From Rhodoferax sp. BLA1 (GTDB taxonomy: Bacteria > Pseudomonadota > Gammaproteobacteria > Burkholderiales > Burkholderiaceae_C), in NCBI RefSeq assembly GCF_013416775.1, contig NZ_SZVI01000001.1, forward strand, positions 591,192-655,191: 64,000 nt of DNA, given 5' to 3'. The notes under the pieces were generated by a model. It was not told the origin of the DNA, did not search any database, and worked only from the letters and a program-made list of their open reading frames with translations. A program made the translations under genes and the position numbers. Position 1 is the first letter of the stretch. Each line of letters starts with the position of its first letter. Shown in pieces: positions 1 to 9,233 of the stretch.

Positions 1-141
1 GGTACCGGCGAGCGCATCGAGATCAGCCACAAGTCGTCCAGCCGCGTCAGCTACGCACAGGGCAGCCTGCGCGCCGTGCGTTTCCTGGCCGGTCGTACCT
101 CCGGCCTGTTTGACATGGCCGACGTGCTCAACCTGAAATGA
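1..141 (+). CDS. dapB: 4-hydroxy-tetrahydrodipicolinate reductase, C-terminal end (partial)
   Basis: The last 46 codons of a protein cut by the window edge. The reading frame ends in [19 protein letters not shown], and the segment [14 protein letters not shown] is the characteristic C-terminal part of DapB, which reduces the dihydrodipicolinate precursor on the lysine and diaminopimelate pathway in the cytoplasm. The stop codon overlaps the exbB start (ATGA at 138-141), so the two are probably co-transcribed and translationally coupled. The identification rests on a short tail, but the motif is distinctive. Confidence 0.85.
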   Translation, partial: GTGERIEISHKSSSRVSYAQGSLRAVRFLAGRTSGLFDMADVLNLK

Positions 142-788
142 ATCTGGCACAGTTTTTCTGGCAGGGAGATGCCTTGGCGCGCGGTGTGGCCCTGTTGCTG
201 CTGGCGATGTCGGTCAGCAGCTGGGTGGTGATTCTGTGGAAAGCCTGGTTGCTGCACCGCGCCAGCCGTGACGTGGATCGTTGTATCGCTGCCTTCTGGC
301 AAGCAGGCAATGTCGACGACGCCAGCCAGAGTATCAAGGCTTTTGACCGTGAAGCCCTTGTACTGCCTATGGTTTTGGCTACAAAAATTGAAGCAACTTA
401 CACCCTGGCCGGAGCCGGCGGTCTGCAAACCCAGTTGACCCGGGTACTGCGCAACGCCCTGCACCAGGCCTTGACGAAGCTGCAACACGGCCAGGTATTG
501 CTGGCCACCGTGGGAGCCACCGCCCCTTTTGTGGGTTTGCTCGGCACGGTGTGGGGTATTTATCACGCGCTGATTGGTATTGCGACAGCTGGGCAGGTCA
601 CCATCGACAAAATTTCCGGCCCGGTGGGTGAGTCCCTGATCATGACCGCAGCGGGTCTGGCGGTCGCCATCCCTGCGGTGCTGGCCTACAACGTGCTGGG
701 GCGTTCGGTCGCGCGTATCGAAGCCGAACTCGAAGGTTTTGCACGTGACCTGCGTGAACTGGTGGGCCACACCAGCACGCCCCTTTGA
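138..788 (+). CDS. exbB: MotA/TolQ/ExbB family proton channel protein
   Basis: 216 residues. ExbB forms the inner-membrane proton channel that, with ExbD, energises TonB-dependent uptake. Three membrane segments are visible: about residues 17-37, 120-142 (with the conserved [19 protein letters not shown] stretch) and 165-190 ([19 protein letters not shown]), the usual ExbB/TolQ arrangement. The start overlaps the dapB stop by ATGA, which fixes it. exbD follows after 16 bases. No tonB or tolA/tolB gene is adjacent; assignment to ExbB rather than TolQ comes from length and the dapB/leuS neighbourhood, so the paralogue choice is an inference. Residues from about 72 to 95 are poorly conserved-looking and resemble a decayed copy of the dispersed repeat, but this is weak. 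Confidence 0.88.
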   Translation: MNLAQFFWQGDALARGVALLLLAMSVSSWVVILWKAWLLHRASRDVDRCIAAFWQAGNVDDASQSIKAFDREALVLPMVLATKIEATYTLAGAGGLQTQLTRVLRNALHQALTKLQHGQVLLATVGATAPFVGLLGTVWGIYHALIGIATAGQVTIDKISGPVGESLIMTAAGLAVAIPAVLAYNVLGRSVARIEAELEGFARDLRELVGHTSTPL

Positions 789-804
789 CCACGGGCTGAT
801 AACC

Positions 805-1287
805 ATGTCCTTTGGTCGTCTGGATCGCAGCTCGGGCGCCCAACCCATGAGCGACATCAACATGACGCCGCTGATCGACGTGATGCTGGTGCTGGTGGTG
901 ATTTTTATCATCACCGCGCCCTTGCTGGCCAGTTCCATCAAACTGGACCTGCCCAAAACCGACGCCGCCAAACCCAGCGAGGTGCCACAGGCTGTGCGTG
1001 TGGTGGTGGACGCCGCCGGGCAGGCGTTTGTGAATGATCGCCCGGTGTCGCAAGACGAACTGGCCCAGCAGTTTGCAAACGCGCAGCGGGCCAACCCCGA
1101 CACCGAGGTGCAGTTGCGTGCCGACAAAAGTGTGCCCTATGGCCGCATCGTGGAGGTCATGGGTGCCGCGCAAAAGGTGGGGCTGAACCGAATTGGTTTT
1201 GTCGCCGATGCCCCGCCTGCCAACACCACATCCCCTGCAACAGCACCCGTGGCGGCACCTGCCGGGGGCGCGCTACGCAAACCCTAA
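805..1287 (+). CDS. exbD: ExbD/TolR family biopolymer transport protein
   Basis: 160 residues. ExbD is the single-pass partner of ExbB in the proton-driven TonB energising complex. A short cytoplasmic N-terminus is followed by one membrane helix at about residues 22-43. It carries Asp25 in TPLIDVMLVL, the residue position known to be essential in E. coli ExbD. A periplasmic domain follows, with an alanine/proline-rich tail. The frame is open further upstream to 739, inside exbB, but the ATG at 805 gives the family's normal length and lies just after the exbB stop. The 112 bases after it, before leuS, hold no recognised signal. Confidence 0.9.
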   Translation: MSFGRLDRSSGAQPMSDINMTPLIDVMLVLVVIFIITAPLLASSIKLDLPKTDAAKPSEVPQAVRVVVDAAGQAFVNDRPVSQDELAQQFANAQRANPDTEVQLRADKSVPYGRIVEVMGAAQKVGLNRIGFVADAPPANTTSPATAPVAAPAGGALRKP

Positions 1288-1399
1288 AATCGGGTCAGTT
1301 TCACCGGGCACGTTGTGCGTGCGCGGGGTAAGCACCAGATACCTCTCCTTTAGTCACCTCCCGCCAGAGCGGTTTGTTCCGCCGCCAAGATAGATCGCC

Positions 1400-4099
1400 A
1401 TGCAAGACAAATACCAGCACCTTGATGTAGAACCCGCCGCCCAGGCCCATTGGCAGTCCACCGATGCCTACCGCGTTTCAGAAAACGCGCTGGACGCCAA
1501 CGGCCAGCCCAAGAAGAAGTTCTACGCCTGCTCCATGCTGCCCTACCCCAGCGGCAAGTTGCACATGGGCCATGTGCGCAACTACACCATCAACGACATG
1601 CTGACGCGCCAGCTGCGTATGCAGGGCTACAACGTGCTGATGCCCATGGGTTGGGATGCCTTTGGCCTGCCTGCTGAAAACGCGGCTCTCAAAAACGGCG
1701 TGCCGCCCGCCAAGTGGACGTTTGAGAACATCGCTTACATGAAGCAACAGATGCAGGCCATGGGCCTGGCCATCGACTGGAGCCGCGAAGTCGCCACCTG
1801 CACCCCCGAGTACTACAAGTGGAACCAGTGGCTGTTTTTGAAGATGCTGGAAAAAGGCATCGCCTACCGCAAGACCCAGGTTGTCAACTGGGACCCGGTC
1901 GACATGACGGTGCTGGCCAACGAACAGGTGATTGACGGCAAGGGCTGGCGCACTGGTGCTACTGTAGAAAAGCGCGAAATTCCAGGTTATTACCTCGCCA
2001 TCACCGACTACGCTGACGAACTGCTGGCCAATGTCACCGGTGACAAGATGCCGGGCTGGCCAGAGCGTGTCAAGCTGATGCAGGAAAACTGGATTGGCAA
2101 GAGTGAAGGTGTACGTTTTGCTTTCCTCCACGACATTCAGGGTGCTGACGGCAAGCTGATCAATGGCGGGCGCATGTATGTGTTCACCACCCGTGCCGAC
2201 ACCATCATGGGTGTGACCTTTTGTGCGGTGGCGCCGGAGCATCCCTTGGCGATGCATGCCGCAGCCAGCAACCCGAAACTGGCCGCGTTTATTGAAGAAT
2301 GCAAAAAAGGTGGCACCACCGAGGCCGAGATGGCGGTCAAGGAAAAAGAAGGCCAACCCACCGGCTTGTTTGTCACCCACCCGCTGACCGGCAAGCAGGT
2401 CGAGGTGTGGGTTGGCAACTATGTGCTCATGAGTTATGGCGACGGCGCGGTGATGGGTGTGCCAGCGCATGACGAGCGCGATTTCGCGTTTGCACTGAAA
2501 TACGCGTTGCCGATCCAGCAAGTGGTAAGCGTGGGGCAGCAGGTGTTCGACAACCAAGTCTGGCACGACTGGTACGCCGACAAAGGCGCCGGTGTTGCTA
2601 TCCACTCCGGCAAATATGACGGCTTGGCTTTCAAGGACTGCGTCGCTGCTGTTGCTGCCGATCTGTCCGCCCTGGGGCTGGGTGAGAAAAAAGTCACTTG
2701 GCGCCTGCGTGACTGGGGCGTGAGCCGCCAGCGTTACTGGGGCACACCGATCCCGATCATCCACTGTGATGACCACGGTGCGGTGCCGGTGCCCGAGAAG
2801 GATTTGCCGGTGGTGCTGCCCGACGACCTGGTGCCGGACGGCTCGGGCAACCCGCTCAACAAATGTGAGGCGTTCCACGCCGGTGTCACCTGCCCGATCT
2901 GCGGCAAAGCGGCGCGCCGTGAAACCGACACCATGGACACCTTTGTCGACAGCTCCTGGTACTTCATGCGCTACTGCGATCCCAAGAACGCCGACAAGAT
3001 GGTGGCCGAGGGTGCCGACTACTGGATGCCGATGGACCAGTACATCGGCGGCATCGAACACGCCATCCTGCACCTGTTGTACGCGCGGTTCTGGACCAAG
3101 GTAATGCGTGACCTGGGCCTGGTCAAGGTCGACGAGCCCTTCACCAAGCTGCTGACCCAAGGCATGGTGCTCAACCACATCTACAGCCGCCGCAACGACA
3201 AAGGTGGCAAAGATTACTTCTGGCCGAGCGACGTGGAGCATGTGTTTGACGACGCAGGCAAGGTCATTGGTGCACGCCTGATCAACGCCGTGGACGATTT
3301 GCCAGTGGGCACACCCATCGACTACGAAGGTGTGGGCACCATGTCCAAGTCCAAAAACAACGGTGTGGACCCGCAGGACCTGATCGAAAAATACGGCGCC
3401 GACACCGCCCGCCTGTACACCATGTTCACCGCGCCGCCCGAGGCCACGCTGGAGTGGAACGACGCCGCGGTGGAGGGCAGCTACCGCTTCCTGCGCCGGG
3501 TCTGGAACTTTGGCGTCAAATTGACTACTATGGATTTGGAAGCTGCTCGCTCAATATCTACAAGGGCTACAGGCCTGAAAGATGTTGAATTCGGGAAAGA
3601 GGCCAAGGACCTGCGGCTCGAGATCCACACCGTGCTCAAGCAGGTGGACTACGACTACCAGCGCATGCAGTACAACACCGTGGTCTCTGGCGCCATGAAG
3701 ATGATCAACGCGCTCGAAGACTTCAAGGCGGTGGAAACCGCGGGTGCCCAGGTGGCGCTGATCGAAGGTTTTGGCATCTTGCTGCGCTGCCTGTATCCGG
3801 CCACACCCCACATCACCCACGCTTTGTGGTCACAGCTGGGTTATGCCGGTGCCCTGGGTGATCTGCTTGATGCACCTTGGCCGAAGGTCGACCCCAACGC
3901 TCTGGTCAAGGACGAGATCGAACTGATGCTGCAGGTCAACGGCAAGCTGCGTGGCTCCTTGGTGGTCAGCAGCAGCGCCGACAAGGCAACGATTGAGCAA
4001 GCGGCCATCGCCCATGAGATGTTCCAAAAGCTGGCCAATGGTGCGGCGCCCAAAAAAGTGATTGTGGTGCCGGGCCGTCTGGTCAATCTGGTGGTGTAA
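1400..4099 (+). CDS. leuS: Leucyl-tRNA synthetase
   Basis: 899 residues; charges tRNA-Leu with leucine. The class I signature HMGH is at residues 55-58 (in [13 protein letters not shown]) and TMSKS at 647-651. The editing domain lies between them ([12 protein letters not shown]), and a CPICGK zinc-type knuckle is present before the second half of the catalytic domain. The C-terminal part has the VNGKLRGSL segment. Residues about 712-727, inside the anticodon-binding region, look inserted relative to what I know of relatives. The DNA there (3532-3582) matches the dispersed palindromic repeat in reverse orientation, and the gene stays open through it. Neighbours exbD and lptE lie on the same strand. 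Confidence 0.97.
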   Translation: MQDKYQHLDVEPAAQAHWQSTDAYRVSENALDANGQPKKKFYACSMLPYPSGKLHMGHVRNYTINDMLTRQLRMQGYNVLMPMGWDAFGLPAENAALKNGVPPAKWTFENIAYMKQQMQAMGLAIDWSREVATCTPEYYKWNQWLFLKMLEKGIAYRKTQVVNWDPVDMTVLANEQVIDGKGWRTGATVEKREIPGYYLAITDYADELLANVTGDKMPGWPERVKLMQENWIGKSEGVRFAFLHDIQGADGKLINGGRMYVFTTRADTIMGVTFCAVAPEHPLAMHAAASNPKLAAFIEECKKGGTTEAEMAVKEKEGQPTGLFVTHPLTGKQVEVWVGNYVLMSYGDGAVMGVPAHDERDFAFALKYALPIQQVVSVGQQVFDNQVWHDWYADKGAGVAIHSGKYDGLAFKDCVAAVAADLSALGLGEKKVTWRLRDWGVSRQRYWGTPIPIIHCDDHGAVPVPEKDLPVVLPDDLVPDGSGNPLNKCEAFHAGVTCPICGKAARRETDTMDTFVDSSWYFMRYCDPKNADKMVAEGADYWMPMDQYIGGIEHAILHLLYARFWTKVMRDLGLVKVDEPFTKLLTQGMVLNHIYSRRNDKGGKDYFWPSDVEHVFDDAGKVIGARLINAVDDLPVGTPIDYEGVGTMSKSKNNGVDPQDLIEKYGADTARLYTMFTAPPEATLEWNDAAVEGSYRFLRRVWNFGVKLTTMDLEAARSISTRATGLKDVEFGKEAKDLRLEIHTVLKQVDYDYQRMQYNTVVSGAMKMINALEDFKAVETAGAQVALIEGFGILLRCLYPATPHITHALWSQLGYAGALGDLLDAPWPKVDPNALVKDEIELMLQVNGKLRGSLVVSSSADKATIEQAAIAHEMFQKLANGAAPKKVIVVPGRLVNLVV
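3532..3582 (-). repeat. Dispersed palindromic repeat, copy inside leuS
   Basis: Read on the minus strand, this matches the intergenic consensus in its core GCCTGTAGCCCTTGT, then GAGCAGCTTCCAAAT, with the right half of the stem diverged. On the coding strand it is read in the frame that gives [12 protein letters not shown]. That is the one stop-free frame of the element in this orientation (consensus IAASPYFIRARG). Confidence 0.65.
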
Positions 4100-4108
4100 G
4101 GAGTTCCC

Positions 4109-4660
4109 ATGAAACCTGCTGAGTTCACATCAACACCTTCCTCTCCAACACAGGCTGCGGGCCTGTCACGACGCCGTGTCGGAGCGGCCTTGCTGGCAGC
4201 CGGTCTGCTGGCCGGTTGTGGCTTCAGGCTGCGTGGTCAGCAGAACTTTGTCTTCACCAGCATCGCCATCCAGCCCAACCCGGGTAGCGCACTGGTGCAG
4301 GAGTTGCGCCGCTCTTTCAAGAATGCGGTGCGGGTGCTGGAGGCCGATGCGCCGCTGACACAGGCCCAGGTGGTGCTCAAGGTGCTGGGTGAACAGCGCG
4401 AAAAAGTGGTGGTGGGACTGAGCTCATCCGGTCAGGTGCGGGAGTTACAACTGCGGCTGATTGTGAAGTTCAGGCTGGACACCCCGCAAGGTGACGAGCT
4501 GATCGCCGACACCGAGATTTCGCAGCAGCGTGACGTCAGTTACAACGAATCCGCCGCGCTGGCCAAGGAAACCGAAATCGCCTTGTTGTACCGCGACATG
4601 CAAAGTGACGTCGCGCAGCAAATCCAGCGTCGGCTGGCGGCCATCAAAAAGCTTCCGTAA
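4109..4660 (+). CDS. lptE: LPS-assembly lipoprotein LptE
   Basis: 183 residues. LptE is the outer-membrane lipoprotein that plugs the LptD barrel and helps deliver lipopolysaccharide to the cell surface. The N-terminus has SRRR at 20-23, a hydrophobic stretch and a lipobox LLAGC ending at Cys37, directly followed by GFRLRGQ, the usual LptE mature start. The AAGGAG site just before the ATG supports the start. The location after leuS is typical. The expected next gene, holA, is 3.4 kb away. The last 17 bases overlap the convergent ornithine cyclodeaminase gene. Confidence 0.9.
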   Translation: MKPAEFTSTPSSPTQAAGLSRRRVGAALLAAGLLAGCGFRLRGQQNFVFTSIAIQPNPGSALVQELRRSFKNAVRVLEADAPLTQAQVVLKVLGEQREKVVVGLSSSGQVRELQLRLIVKFRLDTPQGDELIADTEISQQRDVSYNESAALAKETEIALLYRDMQSDVAQQIQRRLAAIKKLP

Positions 4661-5756
4661 CGGCGGCGGCCACGCTGCGCAGGGGCACTGCGGCTACCGG
4701 CCGGATCAGCTGGTACAGGTCCTTGGGGTCGCTCAACTGCGCCATCAGTGCAATCGGGGCGCCCAGCTGCAGCGCCTGCGCCTGGGCATACAGGTAACGC
4801 AGCGCAGAAAAATCTTCCATCGCAAAACCGACCGAGTCAAACATCGTGATTTGGGTGGTGTTGTCACGCCCCACGGTCTGACCGGACAACACGCGCCACA
4901 GCTCGGTCACGGCAAAGTCAGCAGGCAGGTGCTGCAGGTCTCCCTCGATACGGGTTTGTGGCTCAAATTCCACAAATACCTTGGCTGCCCGCAACACATC
5001 GGCATGGATTTCGGTCTTGCCCGGGCAGTCCCCGCCCACGCCGTTGATGTGCATGCCAGGCGCCAGCATGTCGGCCGTGATGATGGCCGCGTTGGTTTTG
5101 TCGGCGGTGATGGTGGTCACGATGTCGGCACCGCGCACCGCTTCCCTGACGCTCGCGCAGGGCATCAGGCGCAGACCGGCAGCATCCGGGTTGGCCCGCA
5201 GGTTGGCCATCAGCTTGGCCGTGGCCTGGGGGTCAATGTCGTAGAGGCGGATTTCTTCAATGTCGAGCAGGTGGTGGAAGGCCAGCGCCTGGAATTCACT
5301 TTGGGCGCCGTTGCCAATCAGCGCCATCACCCGGCTGTCGGGGCGGGCCAGCGCACGGGCCGCCACCACCGAGGTGGCGGCGGTGCGTAGCGCGGTGGTC
5401 AATGTCATCTCGCTCAGCAGCAACGGCGCACCAGTGGCCACATCGGCCAGCACACCAAAGGCCATCACCGTGGGCAGGCCTTGGCTGGTGTTTTTGGGGT
5501 GGCCATTGACGTACTTGAACGCATAGCGGCTGGCATCGGCAATCGGCATCAGCTCGATCACACCGTCGACCGAGTGGCTCGCCACACGCGGCGCCTTGTC
5601 AAAACTGTTCCAGCGCAAAAAATCCTGGTGGATACAAGCGGCCAAACCTTGCAGCGTGGTGGCGAAACCCTGGCGGCTGATGAGCGCGGCCACGTCCTGC
5701 GGGCTGAGGAACAGCGGGTTGGTGTGGTGGCTCAAGGGGGTGTTGGGGCTGGGCAT
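4644..5756 (-). CDS. ocd: Ornithine cyclodeaminase
   Basis: 370 residues. The enzyme converts L-ornithine to L-proline and ammonia using bound NAD+. The sequence follows the Pseudomonas putida type closely from memory: ARVASHS-type start of the core, YAFKYVNGHPKN with the substrate-site lysine at about residue 81, the NAD-binding ALIGNGAQSEF at about 145-155, and VGGDCPGKTE later. The frame is open further upstream to 5831, but the Met at 5756 (MPSPNTPL) gives the family length. It is divergent from an Lrp-type regulator that is a plausible controller, and it overlaps the 3' end of lptE tail to tail. Confidence 0.92.
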   Translation of the reverse strand: MPSPNTPLSHHTNPLFLSPQDVAALISRQGFATTLQGLAACIHQDFLRWNSFDKAPRVASHSVDGVIELMPIADASRYAFKYVNGHPKNTSQGLPTVMAFGVLADVATGAPLLLSEMTLTTALRTAATSVVAARALARPDSRVMALIGNGAQSEFQALAFHHLLDIEEIRLYDIDPQATAKLMANLRANPDAAGLRLMPCASVREAVRGADIVTTITADKTNAAIITADMLAPGMHINGVGGDCPGKTEIHADVLRAAKVFVEFEPQTRIEGDLQHLPADFAVTELWRVLSGQTVGRDNTTQITMFDSVGFAMEDFSALRYLYAQAQALQLGAPIALMAQLSDPKDLYQLIRPVAAVPLRSVAAAVTEAF

Positions 5757-5829
5757 GACGGGTCTCTTGGGATGGGCCAAATTCTGGAAACAGATAAGAA
5801 CGAGTTTGCCCGTGCACGCAAACAATAAC

Positions 5830-5857
5830 AATCGTCAACTTTGTATAGAAATCGTCA
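5830..5857. promoter_or_regulatory. Direct repeat in the ocd/lrp divergent region, candidate operator
   Basis: Two identical AATCGTCA octamers at 5830-5837 and 5850-5857 are spaced exactly 20 bases apart, so they lie on the same DNA face. CATAAT at 5858-5863 could be a -10 element for the rightward regulator gene. The spacing suits a dimeric or octameric Lrp-type protein, but no binding is shown; this is inference. Confidence 0.35.
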
Positions 5858-5891
5858 CATAATTGCCGTTTTGACAGACTTGGTTGTCACT

Positions 5892-6317
5892 ATGGATGAA
5901 ACTGATCAACAATTGCTGTCGCTGCTGCGACAAGACGCCCGACTCTCGGTGGCGGCGTTGGCGCTCAAGTTGAAGGTGTCGCGTGGCACCGTGACCAACC
6001 GCATCCACAAGCTCGAAGACGACGGTGTGATCGTGGGTTACACCGTGCGCCTGCGCCCGGACGTACAACACGACCAGATCACCGCCTGGATGAGCATCGC
6101 CGTGGACGGCAACCAGACCCGTGCGGTGATTGCCGCCTTGCTGGGTGAGCCCGGTGTGGCCACCTTGCATGACACCAATGGCCGCTGGGATTTGCTAGCC
6201 GAGTTGCGTGCCGAGAGCCTGCAGGAGCTGGCCAAGGTGCTGGAGCGCATTCGCCTGCTCAAAGGCATCAGCAACACCGAAACCAGCATCCATCTGGAAA
6301 CCTACCGGCTGTCTTGA
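5892..6317 (+). CDS. Lrp/AsnC family transcriptional regulator
   Basis: 141 residues. The N-terminal winged helix-turn-helix (about residues 5-50, with SVAALALKLKVSRGTVTNRI) is followed by the RAM ligand-binding domain (ISIAVD region, GRWDLLAEL, ISNTETSIHL). Lrp-type regulators usually sense amino acids. This one is divergent from ornithine cyclodeaminase, so ornithine, arginine or proline is a reasonable ligand, by inference only. The ATG at 5892 (MDETDQQLL) is preferred over an earlier TTG at 5841 because the family begins almost exactly at this motif. Confidence 0.9.
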   Translation: MDETDQQLLSLLRQDARLSVAALALKLKVSRGTVTNRIHKLEDDGVIVGYTVRLRPDVQHDQITAWMSIAVDGNQTRAVIAALLGEPGVATLHDTNGRWDLLAELRAESLQELAKVLERIRLLKGISNTETSIHLETYRLS

Positions 6318-6471
6318 CCAAGATTCGGCAGTTGCGCGCTTCTTTGACGCAGGTGGTCGATGGCACAGGCAATGTCACTATGATGGATGGGTGAAGTCAG
6401 CCGCTCAAGTGCTGCGTTGCGACCCAGAGTGGATGACCCTTTGATTGGCATCGACAACAGGAATAAGAGAC

Positions 6472-8067
6472 ATGGTAAATCTGCACAACTTGAAAATTTC
6501 GACGCGTCTGTCTGTGGCCTTTGGGCTGCTGATTGCTCTCTTGGTGGTCATTGTCAGCGTTGCTCTGCTGCAGATGAAGACCATGCACGCGGTGACGCTG
6601 GACATTGCCGAGCAGCAATTGCCGGATGTGGAACTGGTCAATCGCATCAAGATCAACTTTTCCAACCTGCGCATTGACGAGACCCAGCACGTCATGAACC
6701 AGGAGGAAAACGGCATGGCCAAGACCGAGCAGGCCATGAAGGAACGCATGGGCGCCATCAAAACAGACATGGCGGCCTACAAACAACGTCTGACAGGAAC
6801 GGAGCAACAGCAGCATGTTCAGGCGCTGGAGGCGGAATGGCAGAACTACACCACCATCCACCAGCAGATTGTGGACCTGTCGACCAAGCGCGAAAAGTTC
6901 ACCGCCAGAAAACTGCTGGAGGGTGACTCCAATGCTTCTTTTGGACGCCTCAATACCTCCTTGAACCAGCTGGCCACCCTGACACACGACGCGGCGACCG
7001 CCGCCACGGCGGCCAGCGGCGCGACTTACGCCAACGCCCGTTACGCGATGCTGGGGGCCTTGGTGGTCTGTGTGCTGCTGGCCGTGGGCGCAGCGGTCTG
7101 GCTGATTGGCTCGGTCACCAAACCTCTGCATGCCGCTATCGAGGTCGCCAGCAGAATTGCCGCCGGTGATTTGTCGCATGACATTGCGATTGACTCCAGC
7201 AACGAAACCGGGCGCCTGCTGCAAGCCTTGCAGCGCATGCAAACCAGTTTGCTTGACATTGTTGAACAGGTTCGAGAAGGCTCGGGCAATGTGGCCAATG
7301 CCAGCGCAGAAATCGCCCAAGGCAACCAGGACTTGAGTGATAGAACCGAAAACCAGGCCAATGCCCTGCAGGTCACCGCGTCGTCCATGCATACCTTGGA
7401 GTCCACCGTCCGCCAAAACGCCGACAACGCCAGGCAGGCCAATGAATTGGCCCTGACGGCATCCTCCGTCGCCATCAAAGGGGGTGACGTTGTTGGCGAG
7501 GTGGTTGAAACCATGAAAGGCATCAACCAGTCCTCGCGCCAGATCGCCGACATCATCCAGGTGATTGACGGCATTGCGTTTCAAACCAATATCCTGGCGC
7601 TCAACGCGGCGGTAGAGGCCGCACGTGCCGGTGAACAAGGCCGTGGTTTTGCGGTGGTGGCATCCGAAGTGCGCTCCCTGGCAGGCCGTTCCGCCGAGGC
7701 CGCCAAGGAGATCAAACACCTGATTGGTGCCAGTGTGCAACGGGTGGAGCAGGGCACCGAACTGGTGGACCGTGCCGGTGCCACCATGTCAGAAATTGTG
7801 GCAGCGATTCAACGTGTGACCGACATCGTGCGTGACATCAGCGCGGCCAGTTCAGCGCAAAGCCAAGGCGTGTCCCAAGTGGGCGAGGCGATTGGCCAGA
7901 TGGATCAGACCACCCAGCAAAATGCCGCCCTGGTTGAACAAATGGCCGCTTCGGCCAACAGTTTAAGAAGCCAGGCCAATGGGTTGGTGGATGTGGTTGC
8001 CCTGTTCAAAGTGAATGCTGCTGCACCCCAGGCGCGCTCTGGGCAACTGGCGCTGCTGGAAGGCTAA
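6472..8067 (+). CDS. Methyl-accepting chemotaxis protein
   Basis: 531 residues; a membrane chemoreceptor. TM1 is at about residues 13-33. The periplasmic region (about 35-185) has the size and helical character of a four-helix-bundle sensor. TM2 is at about 190-212, then HAMP, then the long cytoplasmic coiled coil. The signalling hairpin tip is [20 protein letters not shown], followed by [22 protein letters not shown]. It has no CheR-binding pentapeptide at the C-terminus (ends LALLEG). The ATG at 6472, after AATAAGAGAC, is chosen over an upstream TTG at 6445. The ligand cannot be told from sequence. It is unrelated to the flanking regulator and holA. Confidence 0.93.
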   Translation: MVNLHNLKISTRLSVAFGLLIALLVVIVSVALLQMKTMHAVTLDIAEQQLPDVELVNRIKINFSNLRIDETQHVMNQEENGMAKTEQAMKERMGAIKTDMAAYKQRLTGTEQQQHVQALEAEWQNYTTIHQQIVDLSTKREKFTARKLLEGDSNASFGRLNTSLNQLATLTHDAATAATAASGATYANARYAMLGALVVCVLLAVGAAVWLIGSVTKPLHAAIEVASRIAAGDLSHDIAIDSSNETGRLLQALQRMQTSLLDIVEQVREGSGNVANASAEIAQGNQDLSDRTENQANALQVTASSMHTLESTVRQNADNARQANELALTASSVAIKGGDVVGEVVETMKGINQSSRQIADIIQVIDGIAFQTNILALNAAVEAARAGEQGRGFAVVASEVRSLAGRSAEAAKEIKHLIGASVQRVEQGTELVDRAGATMSEIVAAIQRVTDIVRDISAASSAQSQGVSQVGEAIGQMDQTTQQNAALVEQMAASANSLRSQANGLVDVVALFKVNAAAPQARSGQLALLEG

Positions 8068-8076
8068 ACTGCTTGC

Positions 8077-9153
8077 ATGCAACTCAGCCCGTCCCAGTTA
8101 TCTATCCACCTGAACAAGGGGTTAAAAAGCCTCTACACCCTGCATGGTGACGAACCGCTGCTGATCACCGAGGCGCTCGACGCGATCCGGGCGGCTGCCC
8201 GCACCCAAGGTTTTACAGAGCGCACATCCCACACTGTCAGCGGCGCCAACTTTGACTGGAGCGAGGTGCTGGCCGCCTGCGGCTCGCTGAGCCTGTTTGC
8301 CGACAAGCAGATTGTTGAAATCCGTATCCCCAGTGGCAAACCTGGCAAAGACGGCAGTGTGGCGCTGCAGCAGCTGGTGGAGCAATCGCGCGGCAACGAC
8401 AGCACCTTGACGCTGGTGGTTCTGCCCCGGCTCGACAAGCTGACCAAAAGCAGCGCCTGGTTTGTGGCGCTGGAGAGTGGCATCACGCTCGAAGTCAGCC
8501 CGGTCGAGCGCGCTGCCTTGCCACAGTGGATTGCCCAGCGTCTGGCCGCACAAGGCCAACGTGTGGCCGCAGGTGAAGAAGGCCAGCGCACGCTGCAGTT
8601 TTTTGCCGACCGGGTCGAAGGCAACTTGCTGGCCGCGCACCAGGAGATCCAGAAGCTGGCGCTGCTGCACCCGGCGGGGGAGCTGCGGTTTGAGCAGATC
8701 GAGTCGGCGGTGCTCAATGTGGCGCGTTATGACGTGTTCAAGCTATCCGAGGCAGTGTTGGCGGGCCAGGCGGCGCGGGTGCAGCGCATGCTAGATGGCT
8801 TGCAGGCCGAGGGTGAGGCCGAGGTGCTGGTGCACTACACCCTGGCAGAGGACATCCGCGCGCTCAAACGGGTCAAAGACGCCATCAACCGGGGCAGCCC
8901 ACTGCCGATGGCGCTGCGTGAACAACGGGTCTGGGGCAACAAGGAGCGTTTGTTCGAGCGCGTGTTGCCACGCCTGAGTGATGTCGATTTGGCGCAGCTG
9001 CTGCACAGCGCACACCTGGTGGATGGCATCGTCAAGGGTTTAAAACAAGCCGACTGGCCCAGCGCGCCCTGGCAGGCGCTGGCGCGGCTGGCCATGATGC
9101 TGTGTGGACTGTGCGCCGTGGCACCCGGCAAAGCCGCTGCCGGGCAGCGGTAA
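8077..9153 (+). CDS. holA: DNA polymerase III subunit delta
   Basis: 358 residues. The delta subunit of the clamp loader opens the beta sliding clamp. The N-terminus (LYTLHGDEPLLITEALDAIR) is the family's degenerate P-loop region; VEGNLLAAHQEIQKLALL in the middle and the C-terminal helical collar (QADWPSAPWQALARL) also fit HolA. It starts 9 bases after the chemoreceptor stop. In many proteobacteria holA directly follows lptE. Here it is separated by ocd, the Lrp-type gene and the chemoreceptor, so it may have its own promoter or be read from the chemoreceptor. Confidence 0.9.
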   Translation: MQLSPSQLSIHLNKGLKSLYTLHGDEPLLITEALDAIRAAARTQGFTERTSHTVSGANFDWSEVLAACGSLSLFADKQIVEIRIPSGKPGKDGSVALQQLVEQSRGNDSTLTLVVLPRLDKLTKSSAWFVALESGITLEVSPVERAALPQWIAQRLAAQGQRVAAGEEGQRTLQFFADRVEGNLLAAHQEIQKLALLHPAGELRFEQIESAVLNVARYDVFKLSEAVLAGQAARVQRMLDGLQAEGEAEVLVHYTLAEDIRALKRVKDAINRGSPLPMALREQRVWGNKERLFERVLPRLSDVDLAQLLHSAHLVDGIVKGLKQADWPSAPWQALARLAMMLCGLCAVAPGKAAAGQR

Positions 9154-9160
9154 ATCTAAG

Positions 9161-9217
9161 TCAAATTGCTTCTAAGCCCTTACCCAGATTGGGGAAGTAG
9201 CTATCAATACAAAAGCA
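9161..9217 (+). repeat. Dispersed palindromic repeat, holA/cheV convergent gap
   Basis: Forward copy with the arms GCTTCTAAGCCCTTA and GGGGAAGTAGCTATCAAT, matching the family consensus TCTAGCCCTTAT, loop, AAGGGCTAGCAGCTATCAAA. It fills most of the 80-base gap between two converging genes, where a bidirectional 3'-end signal would be useful. Confidence 0.75.
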
Positions 9218-9233
9218 ATTGGCAAACGCGATG

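Noticed and set aside
345..405. Possible sixth genic repeat copy in exbB
   Set aside because: GAAGCCCTTGTACTG and GGCTACAAAAATTGAAGC recall the repeat, but the EALVLP residues encoded there are, from memory, found in relatives, and the right arm does not align. Not counted.
1478..3241. Long minus-strand open frame opposite leuS
   Set aside because: Histidine/glutamine-rich antisense shadow of a clearly identified gene; no domain or ribosome site.
6397..7740. 447-residue minus-strand frame opposite the chemoreceptor
   Set aside because: Shadow frame caused by high G+C coding bias; the plus strand has full chemoreceptor motifs.
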